This document shows, piece by piece, positions 6,485-14,189 of a DNA stretch of 14,189 bases; position 1 is the first letter of the stretch; every line of letters begins with the position of its first letter. The DNA is from Candidatus Gorgonimonas leptogorgiae. GTDB taxonomy: Bacteria > Pseudomonadota > Gammaproteobacteria > Pseudomonadales > Endozoicomonadaceae. The notes below the pieces were generated by a model, which was not told where the DNA came from, ran no database searches, and worked only from the letters and a program-made list of their open reading frames with translations. The stretch spans positions 1 through 14,189 of the forward strand of contig CAKNAD010000049.1 in assembly GCA_929200515.1 (NCBI GenBank). The letters run 5' to 3'. A program made the translations under genes and the position numbers.

Positions 6485-8299
6485 TTATTTCTTTAGTTTA
6501 AGCTGTCTAAGCTCTGTAAAAGCTTTACGGTATGCCGTTTTAAAATTTAAATCTTCACCATTGCACTGTTTGTCAACTGGTTCTACTTTAGCAGTTAAAA
6601 ATTGCTTTTTGTGTTGTTTTTGCTTAATATTCCGTTTAATTCTAGCTAATATTGCTTTTAGTTCTTTAATACCTTCCAAATTTTTACAGTCTTGTTCTGC
6701 TAAATCTAAGATATACTTACTATACTCAGTATTATACCAGTATCCTATTAAACCACAGGGAGTCATCTTAGGGTTAGCACGTAATAGTTTTAACAACTGT
6801 AATAACAGATAACTATCCTGACCATTATAATATAATAAGTTATCTATGCTAATATCGATATGCTCTACCAAAGAGGGATCGTGCAATAAATATTTTATAA
6901 TATAGCCACATAAAGAAATTTTTATGTTGATTTTTTTCGTCGAACTATTATATCTGTTAATGGTTTGACTATAAAAATTAGCATTTGTGCTGTTATTTGT
7001 AACTTTTTTTTTAAAAATATCATTTTTTTGTATATTAATCCCAGTAAATTGAGATAATTTATTTAATATTAAGCTTTTAAATGCACTAAATGGTAGCTTA
7101 TTTGTGTAAGATTTAATCAGGCTAATAAATTTTGCTTTGTCATCTAAAGAGTTTAAATCTAAATTATTAGAAGATACAGAAAATAAAAATTGGTCTATAC
7201 TAGCTAAATTGCTATTTAAATATGTTAAAAAGTTATCTTTTCCCCGTTTACAGATAAAACTATCAGGATCTTCTCCTGAAGGTAGCTTAACAAATTTAAT
7301 TTGCCTGCCATCTTGCATTATTGGCAAAGCAGTTTCTAAAACTTTAATTGATGCTTTATGGCCTGCAGCATCACCATCAAAACAAAATATTATTTCTGAC
7401 ACGTAAGTAAATGCTTTAGATAAATGTTCTGTAGTAGCAGCAGTGCCTAAAGTAGCAACAGCATAATTAATTCCATGTTTATGTAAGCTGATTACATCAG
7501 TGTAGCCTTCTACTATTAATAATTTTTTTAAATGAGGGTTTGCTTGTTTTGCTTCATATAAACCATAAAGCTCTTTACCCTTAGAAAAAACTGGAGATAA
7601 TGGCGAATTAATATACTTTATTTTGCTATCTGCTAAGCACCTAGCACCAAAACCTATACACCGACCTGCTACATTGCGAATAGGAAAAATGAGTCGATTT
7701 CTAAATCTATCATAGACTATTTTTTTTTCTTCGTTATCTACTAACAGGCCAACTTCGATTAAATCTTGTTGTTTAAATGATGCTATTTCTGGGCTAGATC
7801 TAATAAAATGCCAATCATTTGGTGCATAGCCTAAAACAAACTGATCAACTACATTTTGTGATAATAATCTTTTAGTGACATAATCTCTAGCATTGTGTGC
7901 TTTAGATATTTTAAGTTGCTGGTGATATAACTGCATCACAGTTTCTAAAATATCATAGTATTTTTTATTTGGATTTGGCTCATCTCTATTAAATTCGTTT
8001 TTATAAGATAATTGAACGCCGAATTGAGAAGCAAGTTTTTTTACTGCATCGGTAAAGTTAGAGTTTGTGATTTTTTTTATAAAGTTAATAGCATTACCAT
8101 TTTCTTGGCATCCAAAACAATGGTATCTTTGGCTACTAGTAAAGACTATAAAAGAAGGTGTCTTTTCTTGATGAAAAGGACAGCATGCTTTCAAGTTAGC
8201 CCCTTCTTTTTTTAATTTCACATATGTGCTTATAACAGAAGTAATATCTATTTTGCATAATAATTCTTCTATAGAATTTGGGGAAATAAAGGTAGACAT
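6485..8299 (-). CDS. dnaG: DNA primase DnaG
   Basis: This enzyme makes RNA primers for replication at the fork, working with the DnaB helicase. The 604 residues are normal length for a bacterial primase. An N-terminal zinc-binding domain has C40 and H43 (in CCPFHQEKTPSF) and C61 and C64 (in YHCFGCQENG). The RNA polymerase basic domain follows, with YDRFRNRLIFPIRN and FGARCL. The TOPRIM metal site has E264 in LLIVEGYTDV, and D308 and D310 in IIFCFDGDAAG, with the later LPSGEDPDSF motif. The C-terminal part, about 450-604, is poorly conserved and Lys-rich, as expected for the helicase-interaction domain. The ATG at 8299 gives a normal N-terminus, but no Shine-Dalgarno is evident. A deleted MITE ends 65 bases upstream of the start codon, and two more lie beyond it, so the promoter is probably in or beside mobile-element DNA. 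rpoD follows downstream. Confidence 0.97.
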   Translation of the reverse strand: MSTFISPNSIEELLCKIDITSVISTYVKLKKEGANLKACCPFHQEKTPSFIVFTSSQRYHCFGCQENGNAINFIKKITNSNFTDAVKKLASQFGVQLSYKNEFNRDEPNPNKKYYDILETVMQLYHQQLKISKAHNARDYVTKRLLSQNVVDQFVLGYAPNDWHFIRSSPEIASFKQQDLIEVGLLVDNEEKKIVYDRFRNRLIFPIRNVAGRCIGFGARCLADSKIKYINSPLSPVFSKGKELYGLYEAKQANPHLKKLLIVEGYTDVISLHKHGINYAVATLGTAATTEHLSKAFTYVSEIIFCFDGDAAGHKASIKVLETALPIMQDGRQIKFVKLPSGEDPDSFICKRGKDNFLTYLNSNLASIDQFLFSVSSNNLDLNSLDDKAKFISLIKSYTNKLPFSAFKSLILNKLSQFTGINIQKNDIFKKKVTNNSTNANFYSQTINRYNSSTKKINIKISLCGYIIKYLLHDPSLVEHIDISIDNLLYYNGQDSYLLLQLLKLLRANPKMTPCGLIGYWYNTEYSKYILDLAEQDCKNLEGIKELKAILARIKRNIKQKQHKKQFLTAKVEPVDKQCNGEDLNFKTAYRKAFTELRQLKLKK

Positions 8300-8364
8300 A
8301 ATCGAATTAATAAAAATACTGTAGGAAACAAATACCTGAACAATGATATAACATCTTAATTACC

Positions 8365-8496
8365 TATAAACGAGGCAGTTATAAATGGCTGTTTTCAGTA
8401 GGTAATTATAAGTTTTTAGTTAAGACGGTATCTTACCTTGCATTAATTTTTTTTGTTTAATGCTGAAGTTTAACATTTTTATCTGCCATCTGTATA
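8365..8496 (-). repeat. Internally deleted MITE upstream of dnaG (copy M5)
   Basis: Only 132 bp remain. On the minus strand the left end reads TATACAGATGGCAGATAAAA and GTTAAACTTCAGC. The right arm reads CTTAACTAAAAACTTATAAT followed by TACTGAAAAC, and ends at 8365 (TATAAACGAGG on the + strand). The internal half of the element is missing, so this looks like a deletion derivative that kept both ends. Confidence 0.75.
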
Positions 8497-8529
8497 TTTA
8501 AAACTAGAAGCTTATATCTTGAAGTGTTT

Positions 8530-8798
8530 TATACAGGTGGAAGATGGAAATGCTAGATTTCAGGGCTAAGTAAAATGATTTAATTCAAGGCAAAATACCG
8601 CCCGAATGCAAGTGCATTTCAAAGTGTTTTAACGATGAAGTAGACCTTTTTAATAGCCCCCAGATGGCAAGGCTTCTAAGCTTTTATCCTACGTTAGTAT
8701 TTCTTAATTTAGTCGACACTAAACCTGCAAAATACTGCCTTGACTAAAAACTTATAATTACTTGCTGAAAACTTGCATTTCCATTTTCCACGTGTATA
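8530..8798 (+). repeat. Complete MITE, best family representative (copy M6)
   Basis: The 34-base left end at 8530-8563 (TATACAGGTGGAAGATGGAA, then ATGCTAGATTTCAG) matches the reverse complement of 8765-8798 at 30 of 34 positions. Both ends finish in TATA, consistent with insertion at TA. Internal sub-structures include AATGCA-AG-TGCATT and TTTAGT-CGAC-ACTAAA. There is no coding capacity beyond a few codons, so this is a non-autonomous element. A Tc1/IS630-like transposase would be the natural partner, but none is present here. Confidence 0.88.
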
Positions 8799-9029
8799 TA
8801 CACCTAATAGACGAAGATGTAGAATTTCAGAGCTAAATAAAAAGATTAAATTCAAGGCGATTTAACGATTAAATTAAGCTTTTTAGTAGTTCTCGAATGG
8901 CAAGGCTTATAAGATTTTATCTTGCGTTAGTGCTCCTTGATTTAGTCGACACTAAACCTGCGAAATACTGCCTTGACTAAAAACTTATAATCACTTGCTG
9001 AAAACCTGCACCTTTATCTATTAGGTATA
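8797..9029 (+). repeat. Second, tandem MITE of a variant subfamily (copy M7)
   Basis: This copy shares the TA at 8797-8798 with the preceding element. The left end reads TATACACCTAATAGACGAAG, and the reverse complement of the right end reads TATACCTAATAGATAAAGGT. The unusual CCTAATAGA block is therefore present at both ends and absent from the neighbour. Relative to 8530-8798 it lacks about 35 internal bases, including the GCAAGTGCATTTCAAAG block. It ends 24 bases beyond the stop of the exporter gene at 9054-9362. Confidence 0.85.
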
Positions 9030-9053
9030 TAGATATAGTTTTGATATGTTTTT

Positions 9054-9362
9054 TTACGATATTTTTAATAAGGTTACTCCTGCTAAAATAGTTATAATAG
9101 CAATTAACTTAACAGTATTATATAGTTCACCAAAAAATAATATACTCACAGCAACAGTTCCAGCCGCTCCAATACTAGTCCATACCGTATAGGCTACACC
9201 CATAGGTATATTTTTTTGAGCTAACCAAAAAAAGAATCCGCTAAGCAACATGCAACTTACCACTATACATATACCTAAAGTAGTATGAGTATTAGTGATT
9301 TTAAATCCAATGGGCCATCCAACTTCAAAAACTGTTGCTAACACTAAAAATATCCAAGACAC
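9054..9362 (-). CDS. Small multidrug resistance family exporter, Gdx/SugE-like
   Basis: This is a 102-residue inner-membrane protein with four hydrophobic helices at about 2-20, 29-47, 55-76 and 83-100. It would work as an antiparallel dimer exchanging substrate for protons. E13, the essential acidic residue of the family, sits in the N-terminal motif EVGWPIGFK. The tryptophan three residues later (W16) and VAYTVWTSIGAAG at 56-68 are closer to guanidinium exporters (Gdx, formerly SugE) than to EmrE, so guanidinium or small cation export is the best guess. The start codon is GTG, preceded by AAGGAG (9373-9378) with a 10-base spacing, the clearest ribosome site in the window. folP lies 248 bases upstream on the same strand. 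I saw no guanidine riboswitch in the leader. The family is certain; the substrate is inferred. Confidence 0.88.
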   Translation of the reverse strand: MSWIFLVLATVFEVGWPIGFKITNTHTTLGICIVVSCMLLSGFFFWLAQKNIPMGVAYTVWTSIGAAGTVAVSILFFGELYNTVKLIAIITILAGVTLLKIS

Positions 9363-9452
9363 GGAATATTGTCTCCTTTTAAGTATACGTTTTCTGCCAA
9401 TACATATTTTTATTCTGTTAGGATATATAAATATATCTTTGAGTTGAATCTA

Positions 9453-9515
9453 TATACCCAGCACCACCTTAAAACACTAGCTTTCAGTAAAACTTACTTA
9501 GTAAGTTCTTAGAAG
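9453..9515 (-). repeat. Possible MITE end remnant upstream of the exporter gene
   Basis: Read on the + strand, TATACCCAGCACCACCTTAA and then CTTTCAGTAAAACTTAC resemble a degenerate family right end in inverse orientation, closest to the copy at 6057. Similarity fades within about 65 bases. The rest of the 9363-9610 spacer holds only the exporter's ribosome site and AT-rich DNA. Confidence 0.3.
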
Positions 9516-9610
9516 ATATCTTATCATAATACTATAACTATACTATAACAAAAAATATTAATTAAAGTATCTTTTTTAATTGCTTTCACGTCGCCGTGTC
9601 TTTTTGGCTT

Positions 9611-10525
9611 TTAAATTGCTGTCTTTATAGCTTCTAGCATTTTTAACATATCTACAGTCTCTTCTACGTTATGAACTCTTAATATATGTGCACCTTTTTG
9701 AGTAGCTAATAAACCTAAAGCTAAACTGCCAGAAAGTCTTTTTTCAGGAGGTTTGTTTATCACAGCTCCAATAGCTGATTTTCTTGAAACACCTACTAAA
9801 ATAGGTCTATTAAGGCGATCAAATTTATCTATATTTTTAATTAAAGAGTGATCATGGATAGGTTTTTTTCCGAATAACCCTCCACCAAAACCAGGATCAA
9901 GTATGATTTTATCTTTAGAAATTCCTGCTTTTATACAAACTTCCATACGTTTTTCTAAGTAGTCAATTACTGTTGTTACTACATTAGTATAACTAGGCTC
10001 AAAACCTTCAGGCGGATACTCAACTAATGAATGCATTAAAATTACAGGAATTTGTAATTTAGCAACAACATCAACAGCACCTTCAAGATTTAATGCTCTG
10101 ACATCATTAATTATACTTGCTCCAGATTGAGCTGCTTCAAGCATAACCGTTGGATCACTTGTATCTACTGATATTATGCAATTAAATCTTTTATTTATGG
10201 CATCTATTACAGGAATTACTCTGTCTAACTCTTGTTGAGACGTGGCTGTTTTTTGTTTTTCATCTAATGTTTTATTGCCAATAAAACCATCTTTGTTATC
10301 TGTATAGCCAAATTTCTTGACATTTTTGCTAGTGGATTCACCACCGATATCGAGAATATATGCGCCATCTTGGAGCATTTTTTCAGCCTTATATAATGCA
10401 TCGTCGACGCTACTACATCTGCTTTCAGAGTAAAAAGAGTCAGGAGTTATATTTAATATCCCCATAACTTCTGGTTTGTTTAATAGTATGTTTTTATCTT
10501 TGTAATTAATAGAAAAGTTTTTCAT
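9611..10525 (-). CDS. folP: Dihydropteroate synthase FolP with an atypical loop 2
   Basis: The enzyme condenses p-aminobenzoate with dihydropterin pyrophosphate to form dihydropteroate in folate synthesis, and is the sulfonamide target. This 304-residue TIM barrel is somewhat longer than E. coli FolP (282). Visible motifs are MGILNITPDSF (N25), LDIGGEST (D59), ISVDT (D121), IINDV (N140), ILDPGFGGGLFGK (D210), VGVSRKS (K249, S250) and LRVHNV (R283, H285). All expected pterin- and phosphate-contacting residues appear except in loop 2. There the usual GGESTRPG is replaced by GGESTSK and about 22 extra hydrophilic residues precede QQELDRVIPV, so the conserved Arg and Pro are absent. The loop after DPGFG is also three residues longer. 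There is no clear Shine-Dalgarno. putA ends 114 bases upstream on the same strand. The function is very likely; altered kinetics or sulfonamide response is possible. Confidence 0.92.
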   Translation of the reverse strand: MKNFSINYKDKNILLNKPEVMGILNITPDSFYSESRCSSVDDALYKAEKMLQDGAYILDIGGESTSKNVKKFGYTDNKDGFIGNKTLDEKQKTATSQQELDRVIPVIDAINKRFNCIISVDTSDPTVMLEAAQSGASIINDVRALNLEGAVDVVAKLQIPVILMHSLVEYPPEGFEPSYTNVVTTVIDYLEKRMEVCIKAGISKDKIILDPGFGGGLFGKKPIHDHSLIKNIDKFDRLNRPILVGVSRKSAIGAVINKPPEKRLSGSLALGLLATQKGAHILRVHNVEETVDMLKMLEAIKTAI

Positions 10526-10565
10526 ATAGTTAGTAATTTAAAATATAATTAGTAAAATTTGGTTG

Positions 10566-10590
10566 ATACGCCTTTTGTTTGAAGGTGTAT
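10566..10590. repeat. Short inverted repeat in the putA-folP spacer
   Basis: ATACGCCTT (10566-10574) and AAGGTGTAT (10582-10590) form a 9-base stem with one G-T pair and a 7-base loop. No T tract follows on the minus strand, so I do not call it a terminator. It could mark processing or attenuation between putA and folP. Confidence 0.3.
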
Positions 10591-10639
10591 ATAATATCTT
10601 GAATATGCTTTATTGTAATACTAATATAAAAAGTTAATA

Positions 10640-13600
10640 TTATAGCGAAAGCAATTCAGAATTGCCTCCAATTGCAGTAGTATTTACAGTTAAAGTCCTT
10701 TCAATAGCAAACCTTTTTAAATAATTAGGGCCACCTGCTTTTGGTCCTGTTCCTGACAATCCTTGCCCACCAAACGGTTGCACGCCTACAGTTGCCCCAA
10801 TTTGGTTTCTGTTAACATAGACATTACCTACTTTAACACTAGAATATATTTTTTGTACAAAGGTGTTATTGCGACTGTGTATACCTAGCGTTAATCCAAA
10901 CCCTGTATCATTGATATCATTAGTTACTTGGTCTATATCGCAATACTTGTAGCGTATTATATGTAATATTGGGCCAAAGACTTCTCTTGTTAACTGATTT
11001 ATATTATCAATTTCAAAAGCAATAGGAGCAACATAATTAGCTTTATTTGCATACTCGGGAAGTACTGATTCAGCAATGAGCTTATGTTCTTGTTTCATTT
11101 TATTTATATGTAGCATTAATTCTGCTTTACTATTAGTGTCAATTACTGGGCCAATATCTGTTCTGTGTAAGCAAGGGTTGCCTACAATAAGTAATTCCAT
11201 TATCCCAGTTAGTAACTCTATTACTCTATCTGCAATTTCTTCTTGTAAGAATAATACTCTTAATGCGGAGCATCTTTGCCCGGCACTACTAAAAGCAGAT
11301 GTCGCTACATCTTGAGCAACTTGTTCAGGTAGAGCAGTTGAATCAACAATCATAGCATTTTGTCCGCCTGTTTCAGCAATAAAGGGAACTATGGCACCTT
11401 CTCTGTTCGACAAACTGCGGTTAATCAATTTTGCTGTTTCTGTTGATCCAGTAAACGCAACACCTGCAATGCTATCATTTGGTATTAATACTTTACCTAC
11501 TAAAGCTCCAGGAGATATAATTAAGTTAATTACATCTTTAGGAAAGCCAACTTCATGCATTATAGCTATAGTTTTGGCTGCGATTAAACTAGTTTGTTCA
11601 GCTGGTTTAGCTAATACAGTATTTCCTGCTACTAATGCAGCTACTATTTGCCCAACAAAAATAGCCAGAGGAAAATTCCATGGGCTTATGCATAAGAATA
11701 CACCTCTACCTTCTAAGTTAAGCTGATTTAATTCTCCAGTTGGCCCTGGGCAATCTAACGTTTTAAAATCTATTGAAGCTTGTTGAGCATAATAACGACA
11801 AAAATCTACTGCTTCTCTTATTTCATCTATAGAGTCTTGAATATTTTTTCCTGCTTCATGATGACACAACTTTATAAGCTCAGCTTTATTATCTTCTAGA
11901 GCCGTTGCAAGTTTATTCAATAAATAAGTGCGTTTAGATACGTCTGTATGATTCCAATTATTGAATGCACTACTAGCACAATCTAAGGCGGTAAGTAATT
12001 CTGCTTTATCGGAAAAAGCTATTTTACCTATAATTTGCGATTTATCATAACAGCAATATACGTCGACGCTTTTATGATTGTCAAATTTACTAATACCGTT
12101 GATAATTGCACTTGATTTCCAGTGGCTAGTTTTACTGTTCATTATACTGTTTTCTAACCTATCCTTTTGAAAATTAATATTAAGATTACAACCAATTGAA
12201 TTTTTTCTTGCTTTACCATAAATATTTGTAGGCAAAGAAATTTTATCGTTGATTAAAGTTTGATATTTTTTTAGGGTTGTAACTGGATTAGCAACTAAGC
12301 GTTCAACTAAAACACCAGTATCGAGAAGTTGATGCACAAAAGAAGAGTTGGCACCATTTTCAAGTAGTCGTCTAACTAAATAGGGCAAAAGATCTTTATG
12401 TGAACCTACTGGAGCATAAATACGCACATTACACTTATAATATTCAATAACTTGTTTGTATAAAGGCTTACCCATGCCATGTAGTCGCTGAAATTCATAG
12501 TTAGTATTGTTAGCCTGTTGGGCGAAATGTATTATACTAGCAACTGTATAAGCATTATGGCTAGCAAATTGTGGAAATAATTTTCCTGTTACTGTATCAG
12601 ATAACATAAACATAGCGCAAACTAAATAAGAAACATCTGTTGATTCTTTGCGAGTATAAACTGGATAGCCTTCTAACCCTTCTTGCTGCGAATGTTTTAT
12701 TTCGCTATCCCAATAGGCACCTTTTACTAAACGGATAGGAATAACATCTTGTTTTTCTTTAGCTAAAGCATATAAATAGCATAGTGAAGGTAGAGCTCGC
12801 TTACTATAAGCCTGAATTACCAACCCGAGCTTACCCCAGTCACGGCAAATATTATTGTTATAAACTTCAGTAAATATTTCCAGCATTAACTCGTGTCTAT
12901 CTTGCTCTTCTGCATCGATAGTTAAGGGGATGTCATAATCTTTAGCGGATTTTACTAATTTTATAATAACAGGCACTAGTTCTTCAAATAGTCTATCTTT
13001 TTGACTAACTTCATATCGAGGATGTAAAGCAGATAATTTAATTGAAACTCCTAAACCATTGTTTTTATCATTACTAAACGACTGTGATTGCTTTTCTTTT
13101 CCTATGGTTTCTATAGCTAACAAATACTCGTTAAAATAACGTTCGGCATCTTGCCTAGTAACAGCCGATTCACCAAGCATATCAAATGAATAGCTATAGC
13201 CTTGAGTTCTTGTTTCTTTGCTTTTATTTAACGCTTCAGAAATGCTAGTGCCTAAAACAAAATGTTTACCTATTATTTTCATAGCTTGCAATACAGCCTT
13301 ACGTATAATAGGTTCACCGAGCTTATTAATTAAACGGCCTAACATAGCTGATACGGAGCCATTTTTAGAGTCTAACTCAATTATTTTTCCTGTTAAAACA
13401 ATACCCCAAGTAGATGCATTTACTAAAATAGATTTATTTTGATTAAGATATTTCTCCCACTCTGCTGTTACTAATTTATCTTTAATTAAATCGTCAGCGG
13501 TTTTACTATCTGGTATTCTTAATAAGGCTTCTGCTAAACACATGAGCAAGATACCTTCTTTAGTATCTAAACTATATTGTAATAGCAAAGAGTCTATGGT

Positions 13601-13816
13601 TTCTAATGATTTAGGGTCATTTCTAACATCTGTTATCAGCTTTGAAGCAGTAATCGATATTTCTTTATGGTTTTGTTTTTTATCTATACTAGCTAACATG
13701 GAATGCATCCAAGATTCTTCATCTATGCAGTAATTTTCAGTAATACTTTGCCAGATTTGGTCTTTAGATGCTTGTTCAAGATAGCTAGATGAAAAAGCAT
13801 TTTGTATTTTAAACAT
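10640..13816 (-). CDS. putA: Bifunctional proline dehydrogenase / L-glutamate-5-semialdehyde dehydrogenase PutA
   Basis: PutA oxidises proline to glutamate in two steps, passing electrons to FAD/quinone and then to NAD+, at the inner face of the membrane. The 1058 residues match the short form without the N-terminal ribbon-helix-helix, so it should not repress its own gene as E. coli PutA does. The proline dehydrogenase barrel occupies about 200-500, with DAEEQDR (301-307), RLVKGAYWDSEIK (362-374), QFASHNAYT, YEFQRLHGMGKPL and YLVRRLLENGANSSF (R482, R483). The aldehyde dehydrogenase domain runs from about 560 to 1040, with ISPWNFPLAIF, VAFTGSTETAK, AETGGQNA (E815), the catalytic C849 in SAGQRCSALR, and EVFGPILH. 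It ends in the usual GTGPKAGGPNYLKRF and VNTTAIGGN segments. The sequence is complete, with no lost catalytic residue. The linker at about 520-570 is poorly conserved. There is no strong Shine-Dalgarno. A candidate promoter lies about 70-100 bases upstream. Confidence 0.96.
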   Translation of the reverse strand: MFKIQNAFSSSYLEQASKDQIWQSITENYCIDEESWMHSMLASIDKKQNHKEISITASKLITDVRNDPKSLETIDSLLLQYSLDTKEGILLMCLAEALLRIPDSKTADDLIKDKLVTAEWEKYLNQNKSILVNASTWGIVLTGKIIELDSKNGSVSAMLGRLINKLGEPIIRKAVLQAMKIIGKHFVLGTSISEALNKSKETRTQGYSYSFDMLGESAVTRQDAERYFNEYLLAIETIGKEKQSQSFSNDKNNGLGVSIKLSALHPRYEVSQKDRLFEELVPVIIKLVKSAKDYDIPLTIDAEEQDRHELMLEIFTEVYNNNICRDWGKLGLVIQAYSKRALPSLCYLYALAKEKQDVIPIRLVKGAYWDSEIKHSQQEGLEGYPVYTRKESTDVSYLVCAMFMLSDTVTGKLFPQFASHNAYTVASIIHFAQQANNTNYEFQRLHGMGKPLYKQVIEYYKCNVRIYAPVGSHKDLLPYLVRRLLENGANSSFVHQLLDTGVLVERLVANPVTTLKKYQTLINDKISLPTNIYGKARKNSIGCNLNINFQKDRLENSIMNSKTSHWKSSAIINGISKFDNHKSVDVYCCYDKSQIIGKIAFSDKAELLTALDCASSAFNNWNHTDVSKRTYLLNKLATALEDNKAELIKLCHHEAGKNIQDSIDEIREAVDFCRYYAQQASIDFKTLDCPGPTGELNQLNLEGRGVFLCISPWNFPLAIFVGQIVAALVAGNTVLAKPAEQTSLIAAKTIAIMHEVGFPKDVINLIISPGALVGKVLIPNDSIAGVAFTGSTETAKLINRSLSNREGAIVPFIAETGGQNAMIVDSTALPEQVAQDVATSAFSSAGQRCSALRVLFLQEEIADRVIELLTGIMELLIVGNPCLHRTDIGPVIDTNSKAELMLHINKMKQEHKLIAESVLPEYANKANYVAPIAFEIDNINQLTREVFGPILHIIRYKYCDIDQVTNDINDTGFGLTLGIHSRNNTFVQKIYSSVKVGNVYVNRNQIGATVGVQPFGGQGLSGTGPKAGGPNYLKRFAIERTLTVNTTAIGGNSELLSL

Positions 13817-13884
13817 ATATGTATTCGACTTAACTATAATGTGATATTAACTTTCATAAAAGATGCACTGTATTTTTTAACTTT

Positions 13885-13913
13885 TATATAAAACATGCTA
13901 GAATACTGTACAA
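13885..13913 (-). promoter_or_regulatory. Candidate sigma-70 promoter for putA
   Basis: On the minus strand, TTGTAC (13908-13913) and TATATA (13885-13890) are separated by exactly 17 bases, close to the TTGACA/TATAAT consensus. The predicted transcript would have a leader of roughly 60 bases before the putA ATG at 13816. In AT-rich DNA such matches arise by chance, so this remains a candidate. Confidence 0.4.
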
Positions 13914-14189
13914 TTTCCTTTTTTATAATATTAAATTTAATTGCAAATTATAACTATCAGAAAAATAATTTTAGTCATTATTAATATTTATATTCATAAT
14001 GTCAAGGATATAAAAATTTTAAAAACAATTTGAAAATACGTTATTTGCTTGTTATTGTCTAGGTGGTTGATAAAAATATCAAATTTTACTAAGATATTTA
14101 TACACTTTTGCAGTTGATTTTATCTTAAATCATAGTATAAATGTCTTGTATATTATAATAAACATATTCGAGCTTAGATAGAGCTTTCA
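13914..14189. other. AT-rich non-coding DNA upstream of putA
   Basis: I see no gene, RNA or MITE here. A short hairpin, TTGATA-AAAA-TATCAA (14067-14082), is present. TATACAC near 14100 looks like the first bases of a MITE end, but the similarity does not continue. Confidence 0.4.

Noticed and set aside
8740..8760. TTGACT and TATAAT in the MITE right part as a promoter
   Set aside because: The two boxes are only 7 bases apart, far from the 16-18 needed, and no good -35 box stands 17 bases before TATAAT.
1..9030. CRISPR array as explanation of the repeats
   Set aside because: The repeats are long, dispersed, in both orientations and have inverted ends; there are no short regular repeats with spacers and no cas genes.
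9580..9606. Hairpin CACG-TCGC-CGTG after folP as terminator
   Set aside because: The stem is only 4 bp, and the T-rich run lies on the + strand side, not downstream of folP.
11391..11726. 111-codon + strand open frame within putA
   Set aside because: It is antisense to the conserved aldehyde dehydrogenase domain, and open only because of the composition of the real gene.
14098..14135. TATACAC upstream of putA as a further MITE end
   Set aside because: Similarity to the family ends after about seven bases and no matching partner end is seen.

Overview
The window is AT-rich DNA with long non-coding spacers and a bacterial housekeeping core. Both the gene content and the dnaG→rpoD order fit an alphaproteobacterium, most likely an obligate intracellular member of the Rickettsiales. 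The PutA lacks the ribbon-helix-helix domain, and RpoD is of alphaproteobacterial type. A kdsD gene implies Kdo/LPS synthesis, which argues against Orientia. The taxonomic call is an inference from recognised proteins and base composition; no search was possible.

Layout. Positions 1-2405 (+ strand) hold two tandem units of about 1.33 kb. Each consists of the end of a miniature inverted-repeat element, one copy of an unrecognised gene with a possible Cys-His-Asp triad, and two 3' hairpins. Copy 1 is broken by a single extra C; copy 2 is intact. All remaining genes are on the minus strand. In their own direction these are putA (proline to glutamate), folP (dihydropteroate synthase), a Gdx/SugE-type small multidrug resistance exporter, dnaG (primase), rpoD (primary sigma factor) and kdsD (arabinose-5-phosphate isomerase). 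kdsD converges on the duplicated gene.

The main non-genic signal is a family of miniature inverted-repeat transposable elements (MITEs). The best copy, 8530-8798, is about 269 bp, with 34-bp terminal inverted repeats that match at 30 of 34 positions and end in TATA. The junctions suggest insertion at TA. I count about nine copies or fragments: 1-74, 1058-1406, about 3389-3568, 3567-3625, 6057-6336, 8365-8496, 8530-8798, 8797-9029 and a doubtful remnant at 9453-9515. They fill the spacers upstream of dnaG, rpoD, kdsD and the duplicated gene, so they have probably reshaped the leaders and promoters of core genes. No transposase is present.

The minus-strand genes need not form one operon, because the spacers are long and MITE-filled. 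PutA feeds proline carbon into glutamate, FolP serves folate synthesis, KdsD starts Kdo synthesis, and DnaG and RpoD serve replication and transcription. The most novel material is the MITE family and the MITE-linked, gene-converted and partly frameshifted duplicate of unknown function.
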